From Salinisphaera sp963835375 (GTDB lineage: Bacteria > Pseudomonadota > Gammaproteobacteria > Nevskiales > Salinisphaeraceae), in NCBI GenBank assembly GCA_963835375.1, contig CAWIGB010000013.1:1-64000 (forward strand): DNA of 64,000 bases. Reading direction: 5' to 3'. The notes beneath the pieces are model-generated. The model saw only the letters and a list, made by a program, of their open reading frames with translations. It searched no databases and was not told where the DNA came from. Of the stretch, positions 47,648 to 56,187 are shown one piece after another; the stretch's first letter is position 1, and every line of letters starts with the position of its first letter. The position numbers and the translations under genes were made by a program.

Positions 47648-48985
47648 GCGTTTTCGCTCATCAGGGCTTCGATGGCGTCGGGCGCCTTGGGCACGGCAGA
47701 CGTCAACACCTCCGGATCACCATCGGTGATCACGACATCGTCCTCGACCCGGATGCCGATGCCCCAATAGCGCGTGTCCACGCCGTCGGTGCCCGGCGGG
47801 ATATACAGACCGGGCTCGACCGTCAGCACCATGCCGGGCTCGAGATCACGCCATTCGCCCTCTTTCTTGTAGGCGCCGACATCGTGCACGTCCATGCCGA
47901 GCCAGTGGCTCGTGCCGTGCATGAAGAACGTCTTGTAGCTCTCGTCGGCGATCACCGACTCGCGATCGCCGGTCACGAAGCCGAGTTCGAGCAGGCCATC
48001 GACCAGGATGTCGAGCGCGGTCTGGTGCGGGGCATTGGCTTTCTCACCGGCGCGGCAGGCCGCGACGGCCGCCTCGTTGGCGCCCAGCACGATGTCGTAC
48101 ACCTTGCGCTGCTCCTCGGTGAAACCGGCCGTTGGCGGGGAACGTGCGGGTGATATCGCCGGCATAACCGCGGTATTCCGCCCCCGAATCGATCAATACC
48201 AGGTCGCCGTCGGCAAGCGCTGCCGCGTTTTCCACGTAGTGCAGCACACAGGCGTTGGCGCCCGCGCCGACAATGGTCGGATAGGCCCACTGCATGCCGT
48301 CAAGGCCGTAGACATAATGCAGCGTGGCTTCGAGCTGATATTCATACACACCGGGTCTGGCCGCGCGCATGGCCGCACGGTGCCCGGCTGCCGACGTCGC
48401 CGCCGCCTGGCGCATCAGCGCCAGTTCGGCTTGCGACTTGTGCAGCCGCATTTCGTGCACGATGCTGTTGATCGAGGTGATGTGCTCCGGCGGCGCGGCG
48501 TGACGGCCGCGCGAGCGCAGCTCGTTCAATCGCGCGAACAGGCGTTGCTCGAACTCGGGATGAATCCCCTGGGTCATGTATAGGCGCTCGCGCTGCGACA
48601 GCATGTCGCCGATACGCGCATCGAATTCCTCGATCGGAAACGCCTGGTCGGCGCCGAACTGCGCCATTGCGCCCTCGGTGCCGGCCCGGTGCCCGATCCA
48701 GGTTTCGGCCGCCGGATCGCGCTCACGGCAGAACAGCACGTATTCTCCGTCGTCACGCCCCGGCGCAAGCACTGCGATCGCCGCGGGTTCGCCGAAGCCG
48801 GTCAGATACCGGAAATCGCTGTTCGGGCGGTAGGGATAATCGACATCGTTGTTGCGATTGCGCTCGGGCGTGGCTGCGATGACGGCGATGCCATCCTCGC
48901 CGATTTCATGCGCCAGCGCAGAGCGGCGCGCGGCATGATCGGACGGGTTGTCGGCGTGCTCCAGATGCGACGGCTCGGGAATCAA
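47644..48985 (-). CDS. pepP: Xaa-Pro aminopeptidase (one frameshift)
   Basis: MIPEPSHLEHADNPSDHAAR starts an M24B peptidase. The N-terminal domain has NNDVDYPYRPNSDFRYLTGF. The metal-site Asp pair is in LIDSGAEYRGYAGDITRTFP. The frame shifts near 48135 to TEEQRKVYDIVLGANEAAVA, then the ligands His in HGTSHWLGMDVHDVG, Glu in LTVEPGLYIPPG and Glu in IGIRVEDDVVIT. It is about 446 residues. It releases N-terminal residues preceding proline, with two Mn ions. Four-base overlaps with ygfB upstream and ubiH downstream mark a coupled operon. Confidence 0.92.
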
Positions 48986-49524
48986 TGCAGCGTCTCCGTG
49001 GTTTCCGGGCCTTCACGCCCGGGTTGGAGTTCGAGAAAGATCATCTGGACGCCGACGCGCACGTACTCGACCAGCTCGGCATAATCGCCCTCCCCGCTGT
49101 CGGCATCCTCCTCGGCCGTGAGTTCGGCCTTGGACAGTTCGGTGAGATCGGTCACGATCTCGCGCACCTCCTCGGACAGCTGGTCCGGCTCGAAACGGCC
49201 GCGATAGCTCAACCCGAACAGGAAACCCGAGCACCAGCGGGCCAGCGCATCCACCCGGCGGTCCAGCGAATGTTCGTCGTCGGGCAGAAGGGGCGTGAAA
49301 CTGAGGTCGGGGTCGAACAGCCCTTCGAGGGTGATCTCGCGCAGCGCCTCGAGCGCGGTGGTCAGGTTCTCGGCCTCGACATCGTCGACCGCCGCAGCCG
49401 GCGGTTGCTCGTTGTCGATGCACAGCATGCCGGTGAGCGTTCCGTGCGTCTCGCCGGGCGTCTGCACCGAACCGGCCTGTTTGAGCCCCTGTTCAAGGGC
49501 CATGAAGATATCGGGCTGACTCAT
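48982..49524 (-). CDS. ygfB: YgfB/YecA (UPF0149) family protein
   Basis: A 180-residue acidic helical protein, MSQPDIFMALEQGLKQAGSV. It has the family block PGETHGTLTGMLC near the N-terminus and ALARWCSGFLFGLSYRGRF in the middle. The family's best-known member, Pseudomonas YgfB, modulates ampDh3 expression; a general function is not settled. It is first in the ygfB-pepP-ubiH-ubiI run, as in E. coli. The frame is intact. Confidence 0.88.
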   Translation of the reverse strand: MSQPDIFMALEQGLKQAGSVQTPGETHGTLTGMLCIDNEQPPAAAVDDVEAENLTTALEALREITLEGLFDPDLSFTPLLPDDEHSLDRRVDALARWCSGFLFGLSYRGRFEPDQLSEEVREIVTDLTELSKAELTAEEDADSGEGDYAELVEYVRVGVQMIFLELQPGREGPETTETLH

Positions 49525-49549
49525 GTCGGACCTTTGCGTTAAAGCGGCC

Positions 49550-50005
49550 TCATGGTAGCAAAGGCGGCCCGCCGGTTGCGCCGAGCAATGTCAGGAAACA
49601 GGCATTGTAGAAGGCATGCAGAGCGATCGGCGCGCCGAGGCGACGCGAGCGTTCATAGCACACCCCGAAGATCAGCGACGGCAGATACAGGGCACCCGCC
49701 CAGACCGGGGCATGAGTGGGCAGGTGGGCGGCAGCAAACGCAAGGCTCGCGAGGGCATTGGCCCGAGTGAGCGGTCCGAACGCTCGGGCATCGCGCCGCA
49801 ACAGCCATTCCTGCAAGCCGCCGCGAAACAGGATTTCCTCGACCACTGGTGCGGCGACCGCAAACCAGAACAGGGCAATCACGCTCGGCCAATGCGGCCG
49901 CCAGACCAGCGGTGTGAGCCAGATCAGGCCGGCAAGGCCGGGCGCCACGGCCGCAAGCGCGAGCGTCCAGAGCCCAGGATCGAAGCGCATCGGGCGCATC
50001 GCCAT
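49550..50005 (-). CDS. CPBP glutamic intramembrane protease, MrtJ-like (JDVT-CTERM system)
   Basis: A 151-residue membrane protein with four or five hydrophobic spans and the CPBP (CAAX/Abi) motifs: EE-x3-R in APVVEEILFRGGLQEWLL, His in AFAAAHLPTHAPVWAGALYL, and the final His/Asn in APIALHAFYNACFL. Short CPBP proteins next to a JDVT-CTERM protein are known as MrtJ, proposed to cleave that C-terminal sorting signal. The neighbour upstream on the same strand ends in such a tail, supporting the call. The exact start could also be the second Met four codons in. Confidence 0.72.
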   Translation of the reverse strand: MAMRPMRFDPGLWTLALAAVAPGLAGLIWLTPLVWRPHWPSVIALFWFAVAAPVVEEILFRGGLQEWLLRRDARAFGPLTRANALASLAFAAAHLPTHAPVWAGALYLPSLIFGVCYERSRRLGAPIALHAFYNACFLTLLGATGGPPLLP

Positions 50006-50027
50006 CGGCGCTTTCGCGCGGCCGGGC

Positions 50028-51290
50028 TCACGCCGCGGCGCGACGCCGCCGCCAGCCCAGCACGCCGACTGCGGCCGCCATCATGAGCGCCCAGAGCGGG
50101 TCGAAGGCGGCGTTCGGGTCGATGGTGCAGCCACCGCCGCCCCCACCACTGCTGTTGCTGCGGCCACTACCGCCACCGCTGCCGGCTGCCGCGGGCGTAT
50201 CGGCACTGCCGCTGCTCATCGTCACATCGGCCTGGCCCGCGATCGGGGCGCTGCCCACATCCGGACAGCGTGTGTCGTTGGCGAGTTGCCAGCCCATGTT
50301 CTCGAACACGCACGCCGCCATACCGATGCCGCTCAGCACGCTGACTTCCGGGTTTTCGCGCGGCTCCATGATCTGGTTCGGCGACAGGGCGATGGCCCAA
50401 TGAGAAATCGAGCCGCCGGGCTGAATCGTCGACGGCGCGTACAGTTCGACCCGCCCCTGATTGATTCCACTGCTCAGATAGCCGGCCGCAGCATTGTCGG
50501 TGTTGGCATCATCCCAGACCACATTCGGGCCGTTCGTGATCGAGTCCGCTCGTTGCTGGGCGGTGAGATCGGACCACAACGGCTGGCCCGGTAGCGATAG
50601 ATCCTGAATGAAACGGCTATAGATATCCGGATAACGCGAGTTGCTCGCCGTGGTGTAACGCGGGAACTGGCCGATGGTGGCATCGCCGCTGTCTTTGAGC
50701 GCGACCAGCGACTGGAAGCCGAGGCCATGAATGAGTTCATGCACGGCGGTGGCAACGAAATCCAGTTCCTGAGCGCCCGGGTGCCCGTCCAGACCGTAGT
50801 ACCAGCGATACCCCTGGAGACAATTCGTGCTGCCGGTGTCCAGCGCGGCATTGAAGCTCAGCGCGATATCCGCGGTGTCGGCCAGCCGCCGACCAGCCAG
50901 AGCATTGGCCAGGGCCAGCGGATAACCCGTGTCCTTTTTTGGCGCGCCGACGAAGTTGAACGTGTACTGGGTCGCCCCGCCCTGCCCCAGCGTCGCCGAG
51001 TTGGCGCTGCATTCAAGCGCGGCTCCGCCGTTATTGTCGGCGAAGCTCACCGCGACACGAATCGGCACGCTGCTCGCGATGCGGCTGGCCACGATGGAGG
51101 CCGCATAGCGCATCGCACGCAGCCGCTGTGCGCCGAGCGTCGTGGCATTGTTGTCGGGCTCGGGCGCAACAACCGTCGTATCGTCGAAGCCACGCCCGGT
51201 GCCGGCATCCTGATTGTAGATCGTGACCGGCGCAGCTTGCGCGCCAAGGCTGAGCAGCGCCCCGATCAGCGCACCCCATGCTCGCTTCAT
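50028..51290 (-). CDS. secreted zinc-metalloprotease-type protein with JDVT-CTERM-like tail
   Basis: A 420-residue protein. The signal peptide MKRAWGALIGALLSLGAQAA is cleaved at AQA-A. A zincin motif follows in the middle, TAVHELIHGLGFQSLVALKD (HExxH-type His/Glu, with a downstream Gly rather than a clear third His). LSPNQIMEPRENPEVSVLSG and GMAACVFENMGWQL resemble the MEP-like ending of such exported proteases. The last 40 residues are a Ser/Gly stretch, GGGGGGCTIDPNAAFDP, a hydrophobic helix LWALMMAAAVGVLGW and RRRR, the layout of a JDVT-CTERM sorting signal. The conserved Cys could become lipid-modified or the cleavage site (inference). Cleavage by the adjacent MrtJ-like protease is likely. 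Confidence 0.75.
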   Translation of the reverse strand: MKRAWGALIGALLSLGAQAAPVTIYNQDAGTGRGFDDTTVVAPEPDNNATTLGAQRLRAMRYAASIVASRIASSVPIRVAVSFADNNGGAALECSANSATLGQGGATQYTFNFVGAPKKDTGYPLALANALAGRRLADTADIALSFNAALDTGSTNCLQGYRWYYGLDGHPGAQELDFVATAVHELIHGLGFQSLVALKDSGDATIGQFPRYTTASNSRYPDIYSRFIQDLSLPGQPLWSDLTAQQRADSITNGPNVVWDDANTDNAAAGYLSSGINQGRVELYAPSTIQPGGSISHWAIALSPNQIMEPRENPEVSVLSGIGMAACVFENMGWQLANDTRCPDVGSAPIAGQADVTMSSGSADTPAAAGSGGGSGRSNSSGGGGGGCTIDPNAAFDPLWALMMAAAVGVLGWRRRRAAA

Positions 51291-51320
51291 CCCCCAAATC
51301 CCCTGCGCCGGGCGGCGCCG

Positions 51321-51741
51321 TCATCCCGGATACGACGTCACTTGGCCGACTGGCCGCAGAGCGTTTCCGGATCGTTGTTGTCCACTGGCACCGCCGCGAC
51401 CGGTCGAGCCCATGCGCAGACTGCCGTCGGCGCAGCGCACGACACGTTCCTTCGGTGTCTGGCTCGGGTCGACCGACAACATGCGGAGTTCCATCCTGCG
51501 TCTGCCAAGCGCTTGTAGCCGCCGCCTTGTTGCTCGACGCGTTCCTGCCGCTGCCGGTCGCCATCTTCTGGCTCGACCGCGCGGTCGGCGCCTCGGGCGC
51601 CGGGTGCTGGATCACCTTACCCGTCTGCGGATCGAGATAGATGGTCTGATCGGAGTCGGCAGCCGTCGCACAGCCACTGACCACGGCCATACCCAGGGTC
51701 AAGACCATTACGCCCAGGCTGTATAAGTACTTGATCGACAT
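51321..51741 (-). CDS. small lipoprotein (probable frameshift near the end)
   Basis: MSIKYLYSLGVMVLTLGMAV VSGCATAADSDQT: a signal peptide with lipobox VSGC, so probably a lipoprotein. YLDPQTGKVIQHP follows, then a Ser/Ala-rich low-complexity part up to DGTPHVVGR. The start frame then becomes Arg-rich and runs into the next gene. The neighbouring frame reads QTPKERVVRCADGSLRMGST and stops at 51321, a more protein-like end giving about 140 residues. Function unknown. It lies 31 bases upstream of the metalloprotease-like gene on the same strand and could be co-transcribed. Confidence 0.6.
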
Positions 51742-52021
51742 GAGGAGTCTCGTATCGCTGATGAGACGCTCCGGCTTACCGCCGGCCGGTGCGCAGTTAT
51801 ATCACGCAGCGTATGTTCACGCGTGCGATTTCGTCACGGCATGGTCGCACTGTTCGATCCTGCCTCGCGACGTGATCGGCCGCCACATCTCATTGCAGAC
51901 GATGTGGCGGCCCACCGCCCATTGCTCTGCAGCGTACCCGCCCGATAGCAGAGCATCCGATGCAAAGCGGATCGAAACGCCCCGCACGCGAGGGTTCGGC
52001 GGCACCTTCGCCCATCCGAAT
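51742..52021. other. intergenic region between the lipoprotein and the LacI gene
   Basis: In 280 bases I see no supported gene, clear terminator or promoter pair. Base composition is somewhat less GC-rich than the flanks. It contains the 3' side of the LacI gene and the promoter side of the lipoprotein gene, both on the minus strand. Confidence 0.4.
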
Positions 52022-53077
52022 TCAGTGCATGCCCGATCGCCGGCTGGAACTGACACGCGGGGCCGCGACCGAGCATCGCTCAACCAGCGGACATTCCATC
52101 TTCACCCGACGCAGGGGCGGCTTCTGGCCGCTCGCCACCTCGGTGACGAGCGTCTCCACCGCCCATCGGCCCATCTCGTCATGGGGCAGCACCACGGTGG
52201 TCAGCGGCGGGTACATATGCCGCGCCACCTCCTGATCATCGTATCCGACCACGGAGACATCTTCGGGGACGCGCAGCCCCTGCTCCTTCAACGCCTCATA
52301 GCAGCCGATCGCCATAGAATCGTTGCAACAGAAAATGCCGGTGGGCGGCTCGTCCAACGCCATCAGCGCGCGGGTCTGTTCGTAACCGCTGCTCGGAAGC
52401 CAGTTCCCCTCGCGGATCAGTTCGGGCGCCGCGGCGATATCGGCGGTGGCCAGCGCCTGGCGGTAGCCCTTCAACCGGTCGCGCGCAGCCTCCATCCAGG
52501 GCTCCCCGCCAATGATGGCGATCCGGCGATGGCCGGCGTCGATCAGCCGCCGAGTGGCCGTATGACCGCCCGCGACCTCGCCGGGCACGACACTGGGAAA
52601 GCCATTGTCGGACTCGTAGCAGTTGAGCAGCACGGTGGGCACGTCCCGCAGCGCGGCCGGCGGTTCGATCCGCCGGGTCAGAATCGAGGCGATGACCATG
52701 CCCTCGGGGCGACAGGAGAGCAACGTTTCGATGGCGCTGCGCTCCAGCTCCGGATCGCTGCCGCTGCTGCTGACTAGGAGCACGCGGTCGTTCTCCCAGG
52801 CCACTTCCCGGGCGCCGTCCATCGACGCCACGGCGAACGGACTCGTCGAAATCTCGTCCACCAGGAATCCGATCACCCGGGACCCCTTGTGGTCCAGCGC
52901 GGAGTGGCTGAACCGGCGATAACCCAGCGCCTCGGCGACCTCGAGCACCCGCTGCCGAGTCGCATCGGAAATACGCACGCTCGTCGATCCGTTCACGACG
53001 AACGACACCGTCGACTGGGAGACACCGGCCTCCCGCGCGACATCCATCATCGTGACTTTGCTTCTCGACCTCGCCAT
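52022..53077 (-). CDS. LacI-family transcriptional repressor
   Basis: A 351-residue regulator. The N-terminal helix-turn-helix is KVTMMDVAREAGVSQSTVSF VVNGS and the hinge region YRRFSHSAL. A periplasmic-binding-protein-like sugar domain follows (RVIGFLVDEISTSPFAVASM; RIAIIGGEPWMEAARDRLKG; FCCNDSMAIGCYEALKEQGL; VSVVGYDDQEVARHMYPPLT). It is divergent from the ABC importer/GH2 operon, which it probably represses until the imported sugar or its product binds. Candidate operators lie at 53149-53179. The hinge lacks the usual LxxAxxL Leu/Ala pattern in full, so DNA bending may differ. Confidence 0.88.
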   Translation of the reverse strand: MARSRSKVTMMDVAREAGVSQSTVSFVVNGSTSVRISDATRQRVLEVAEALGYRRFSHSALDHKGSRVIGFLVDEISTSPFAVASMDGAREVAWENDRVLLVSSSGSDPELERSAIETLLSCRPEGMVIASILTRRIEPPAALRDVPTVLLNCYESDNGFPSVVPGEVAGGHTATRRLIDAGHRRIAIIGGEPWMEAARDRLKGYRQALATADIAAAPELIREGNWLPSSGYEQTRALMALDEPPTGIFCCNDSMAIGCYEALKEQGLRVPEDVSVVGYDDQEVARHMYPPLTTVVLPHDEMGRWAVETLVTEVASGQKPPLRRVKMECPLVERCSVAAPRVSSSRRSGMH

Positions 53078-53148
53078 CGCCCGATCTCCACCTTTAGCCG
53101 CATATGCCCTGGCCGGCTGTTGCCACTCTATCGAGGCGATGCTAGCTT

Positions 53149-53179
53149 GCTAATAAAAATTAGCCAATATTTATTAGCC
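53149..53179. promoter_or_regulatory. AT-rich operator cluster between lacI-type gene and ABC operon
   Basis: GCTAAT-AAAA-ATTAGC (53149-53164) is a perfect inverted repeat. A further ATTAGCC half-site (53173-53179) repeats the one ending at 53165. This AT-rich island in GC-rich DNA lies 47 bases before the importer ATPase start and is a good candidate LacI operator overlapping the promoter. The usual central CG of LacI-family sites is absent. Confidence 0.6.
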
Positions 53180-53225
53180 GCCGGCCACACCCGGAAACAG
53201 AGTGCCCCGAGGAGGAGAGAAAGCG

Positions 53226-54329
53226 ATGACGGACCTCACTTTGCGCAGCGTGATCAAGCGCTACGGCGAGGAACAGGTCGTGCACGGTGTCGACCTGGAT
53301 ATCCGCGAACGGGAGTTCGTGGTGTTCGTCGGTCCGTCGGGCTGCGGCAAGTCCACCCTGCTGCGGATGATCGCCGGCCTCGAGCCGATCAGCGGTGGCG
53401 ACATCCATATCGGCGACACCCGCGTGAACGACGTGCCGGCCGGCCAGCGCGGCGTCGCCATGGTGTTCCAGAACTATGCGCTGTACCCGCATATGACGGT
53501 GCGCGAGAACATGTCGTTCGGCCTGCGGAACGTGAACACGCCGAAGAACGAAATCCGCCAGCGGGTCGACGAAGCCGCCGCGATACTGCGCATCGAGCCG
53601 CTGCTGGAACGCCGTCCGAAAGACATGTCCGGCGGGCAACGGCAGCGCGTCGCTATCGGCCGCGCCATTGTCCGCAAGCCCAAGGTCTTCCTGTTCGACG
53701 AGCCGCTGTCGAACCTCGACGCCAAGCTCCGGGTGCAGATGCGTATCGAACTGGCCCGGCTGCATCGCCAGCTGAAGGCGACAATGATCTACGTGACCCA
53801 CGATCAGGTGGAAGCCATGACCCTGGCCGACCGGATGGTGGTGCTGCGCGACGGACGCATCGAGCAGGCCGGCGCGCCGGCGGACCTGTACGAAGCGCCC
53901 TGCAATCTGTTCGTAGCCGGTTTTCTCGGCTCACCGAGCATGAACCTGCTTGCCGCCACGGTCACCGGTCACGACGCCGACGGGGTCGGGGTCGAGCTGG
54001 CGGACGGCGGACGCCTGCATATCGCGCGGGACGGCTCGGCGGTCTCCGCGGGCGAAACCGTCACCGTGGGCCTGCGCCCCGAGCACGTGCGGCCCGCCGC
54101 TGGCGGCACGCTCGCCGGCACGCTGGAAGTCGTCGAGCATCTGGGCGATCAGACCCTGCTGCATGTTCGCCTCGGCGAAGACTCGGTGGTCATCGCCCGC
54201 GATGAAGGACGTTCCACGCACACTGCCGGGGAGCATATCCAGCTCGCCTTCAGCGACTCGGCCTGTCATCTGTTCGACGGGCAGGGCAACGCCTGCCCCG
54301 CCCTGTCGCACGCCGCCGCGATCGCCTGA
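53226..54329 (+). CDS. sugar ABC transporter ATPase, MalK/UgpC type
   Basis: A 367-residue ATPase from ATG 53226 after AGGAGGAGAG. It has Walker A GPSGCGKST, Q-loop FQNYALYPHMT, signature MSGGQRQR, Walker B VFLFDEPLSNLDAK and switch His in YVTHDQVEAMTLAD. The C-terminal TOBE-type domain (about 240-367) includes VGLRPEHVRPA. It powers the permease pair encoded next. First gene of the operon. Such ATPases are often shared among several importers. Confidence 0.92.
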   Translation: MTDLTLRSVIKRYGEEQVVHGVDLDIREREFVVFVGPSGCGKSTLLRMIAGLEPISGGDIHIGDTRVNDVPAGQRGVAMVFQNYALYPHMTVRENMSFGLRNVNTPKNEIRQRVDEAAAILRIEPLLERRPKDMSGGQRQRVAIGRAIVRKPKVFLFDEPLSNLDAKLRVQMRIELARLHRQLKATMIYVTHDQVEAMTLADRMVVLRDGRIEQAGAPADLYEAPCNLFVAGFLGSPSMNLLAATVTGHDADGVGVELADGGRLHIARDGSAVSAGETVTVGLRPEHVRPAAGGTLAGTLEVVEHLGDQTLLHVRLGEDSVVIARDEGRSTHTAGEHIQLAFSDSACHLFDGQGNACPALSHAAAIA

Positions 54330-54345
54330 GGGCGAGGGGCTCATC

Positions 54346-55275
54346 ATGGCAATCGACACATCATCCGACCGGCCGGCCGACGTAAATTCCGGGGCAGCGC
54401 CGCGCCGGCCGCTTATTTCGCCGGACACGGTTTCCGGGTATGCCTTCCTGGCGCCGTTTTTGATCGTGTATGCGGTCTTTCTGATCTACCCGCTGTTTCG
54501 CGGGTTTTTCCTGAGCCTGCATCAATGGGACCTTCTGGCAGGCCCCCTCGGCTGGGTCGGCCTGCAGAACTACAGCGACATGCTGTCCGACCCGGCGTTC
54601 TGGAACGCCCTGACCAACACGTTCTACTTCGTCGTGCTCACCGTGCCGATAACGACGGCCCTCGCGCTGGCGCTCGCCCTGGCGCTGAGCCGGCCGACGC
54701 GGACCAATGCGGTGTTTCGCGCCATCTTCTTTTCCTCCAGCATCGTCTCGGTCACGGTGGTCACCCTGATCTGGCAGATGGTGCTGAGCCCGAGCCAGGG
54801 CATCCTCGCGCAGGCGCTTGGCACCATCGGAATTCCGCCGCTGGACTGGCTGAACGACCAGCACCTCGCCATGCTCGCTCTTGTGATCGCCACGGTGTGG
54901 TGGAGTCTCGGACTGCCGCTGATGCTGTTCACCGCCGGACTCCAGCAGATTCCGGGTGACCTCTACGAGGCGGCGAAACTCGACAACGCCAGCCGCTGGA
55001 AGACTTTCCGCTATATCACGTGGCCCGCGCTCCACCGGACCACGGTTCTTGTCGTCCTCATCGAGATCATTCTGCACTTCCAGGTCTTCGGTCAGCCCTT
55101 CCTGATGACCAAGGGTGGCCCCGCGGGGTCGACCCGGTCGCTGGTGCAGTACATCTACGAAAACGGATTCCGCGACTGGCATCTCGGCTATGCCTCGACC
55201 GGCGCCATGGTGCTGTTCGTGGTGATGCTCGTGGCGTCGCTGACTCAGCTGTACTTCTCGCGGAAGGAGGACTGA
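54346..55275 (+). CDS. sugar ABC transporter permease 1, MalF/UgpA type
   Basis: A 309-residue membrane protein from ATG 54346. A short cytoplasmic N-terminus is followed by six hydrophobic spans (about 35-300) and the ATPase-contacting EAA loop YEAAKLDNASRWKTFRYITW. LAPFLIVYAVFLIYPLFRGF is the typical first span. It forms the membrane channel with the next gene product. It starts 16 bases after the ATPase stop. Confidence 0.9.
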   Translation: MAIDTSSDRPADVNSGAAPRRPLISPDTVSGYAFLAPFLIVYAVFLIYPLFRGFFLSLHQWDLLAGPLGWVGLQNYSDMLSDPAFWNALTNTFYFVVLTVPITTALALALALALSRPTRTNAVFRAIFFSSSIVSVTVVTLIWQMVLSPSQGILAQALGTIGIPPLDWLNDQHLAMLALVIATVWWSLGLPLMLFTAGLQQIPGDLYEAAKLDNASRWKTFRYITWPALHRTTVLVVLIEIILHFQVFGQPFLMTKGGPAGSTRSLVQYIYENGFRDWHLGYASTGAMVLFVVMLVASLTQLYFSRKED

Positions 55276-55279
55276 ACCG

Positions 55280-56125
55280 ATGCGCAACGAATCGACCCAC
55301 CGCCGTCCGGACACCGGACGCATAGTGACCCTCGTCGTCCTCACCGTCGCCGCGTTCCTCTGGCTCGTTCCGATGCTTTGGGTATTGGCGATGTCGCTGA
55401 AGCCCAACGAGGTGCTGATGCATACCACGGCGGGGCTGCTGCCCGTGCCGTTCACGCTGGACAACTTCATCCAGATCTTCGACACGGCCAAGGTCACGCG
55501 CTGGTTTCTCAACAGCGTCGGCGTCGCCGTGCTCATGACCAGCATCACGCTGGTCCTCTCGTCGCTGGGCGGCTACGCCCTGGCCCGTATTCCCTTCCGC
55601 GGCGCGCGCTTCATGCTGATCTTCATCATCGCGGGCCTGACCGTGCCGGAACAGGCCGTATTCATCCCGCTGGACACGATGTTCGCGAGCTGGCACATGA
55701 ACAACACCATCATCGCCCTGGTCACACCGCGCCTGGCGGTGCCCTTCGGCGTGTTCCTGATGATGCAGTTCTTCAAGGCCGTGCCAAAGGAACTCGAGGA
55801 AGCGGCGATCCTGGACAACGCGAGCCGACTGAAGATCTTCTTCAAGGTCATGCTGCCGCTGGCCCGGCCGGCTCTGACCACACTCGGCATTTTCACGTTC
55901 CTCTACTCCTGGAACGACTACCTCTGGCCGCTGGTATCGGCCACGCAGGAGAACCACTACACCATCACAACGGGACTGGCGAGCCTGCAGGGCAACTTTG
56001 CTCAGTCCGAGGGGCTGGGCTTCCTCATGGCCACGGCCGTCTTCGCCAGCGCCCCCGTGCTGATCGTCTACCTCATTTTTCAGCGCTATATCGTCCGGGG
56101 CATCGCCATGTCCTCGGGCAAATGA
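55280..56125 (+). CDS. sugar ABC transporter permease 2, MalG/UgpE type
   Basis: A 281-residue membrane protein with six spans. The EAA loop is ELEEAAILDNASRLKIFFKV and the C-terminal part FLYSWNDYLWPLVSATQEN is characteristic of the CUT1 family of oligosaccharide importers. It starts 4 bases after the permease 1 stop, so is tightly coupled. CUT1 membership argues for a di- or oligosaccharide or glycoside rather than a free monosaccharide. Confidence 0.9.
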   Translation: MRNESTHRRPDTGRIVTLVVLTVAAFLWLVPMLWVLAMSLKPNEVLMHTTAGLLPVPFTLDNFIQIFDTAKVTRWFLNSVGVAVLMTSITLVLSSLGGYALARIPFRGARFMLIFIIAGLTVPEQAVFIPLDTMFASWHMNNTIIALVTPRLAVPFGVFLMMQFFKAVPKELEEAAILDNASRLKIFFKVMLPLARPALTTLGIFTFLYSWNDYLWPLVSATQENHYTITTGLASLQGNFAQSEGLGFLMATAVFASAPVLIVYLIFQRYIVRGIAMSSGK

Positions 56126-56187
56126 TGCTTTTGCATAAAAACCGCAAGGGCGGGCCACCCGTCCCCGTGCACCTGAGGAGAGACCCC

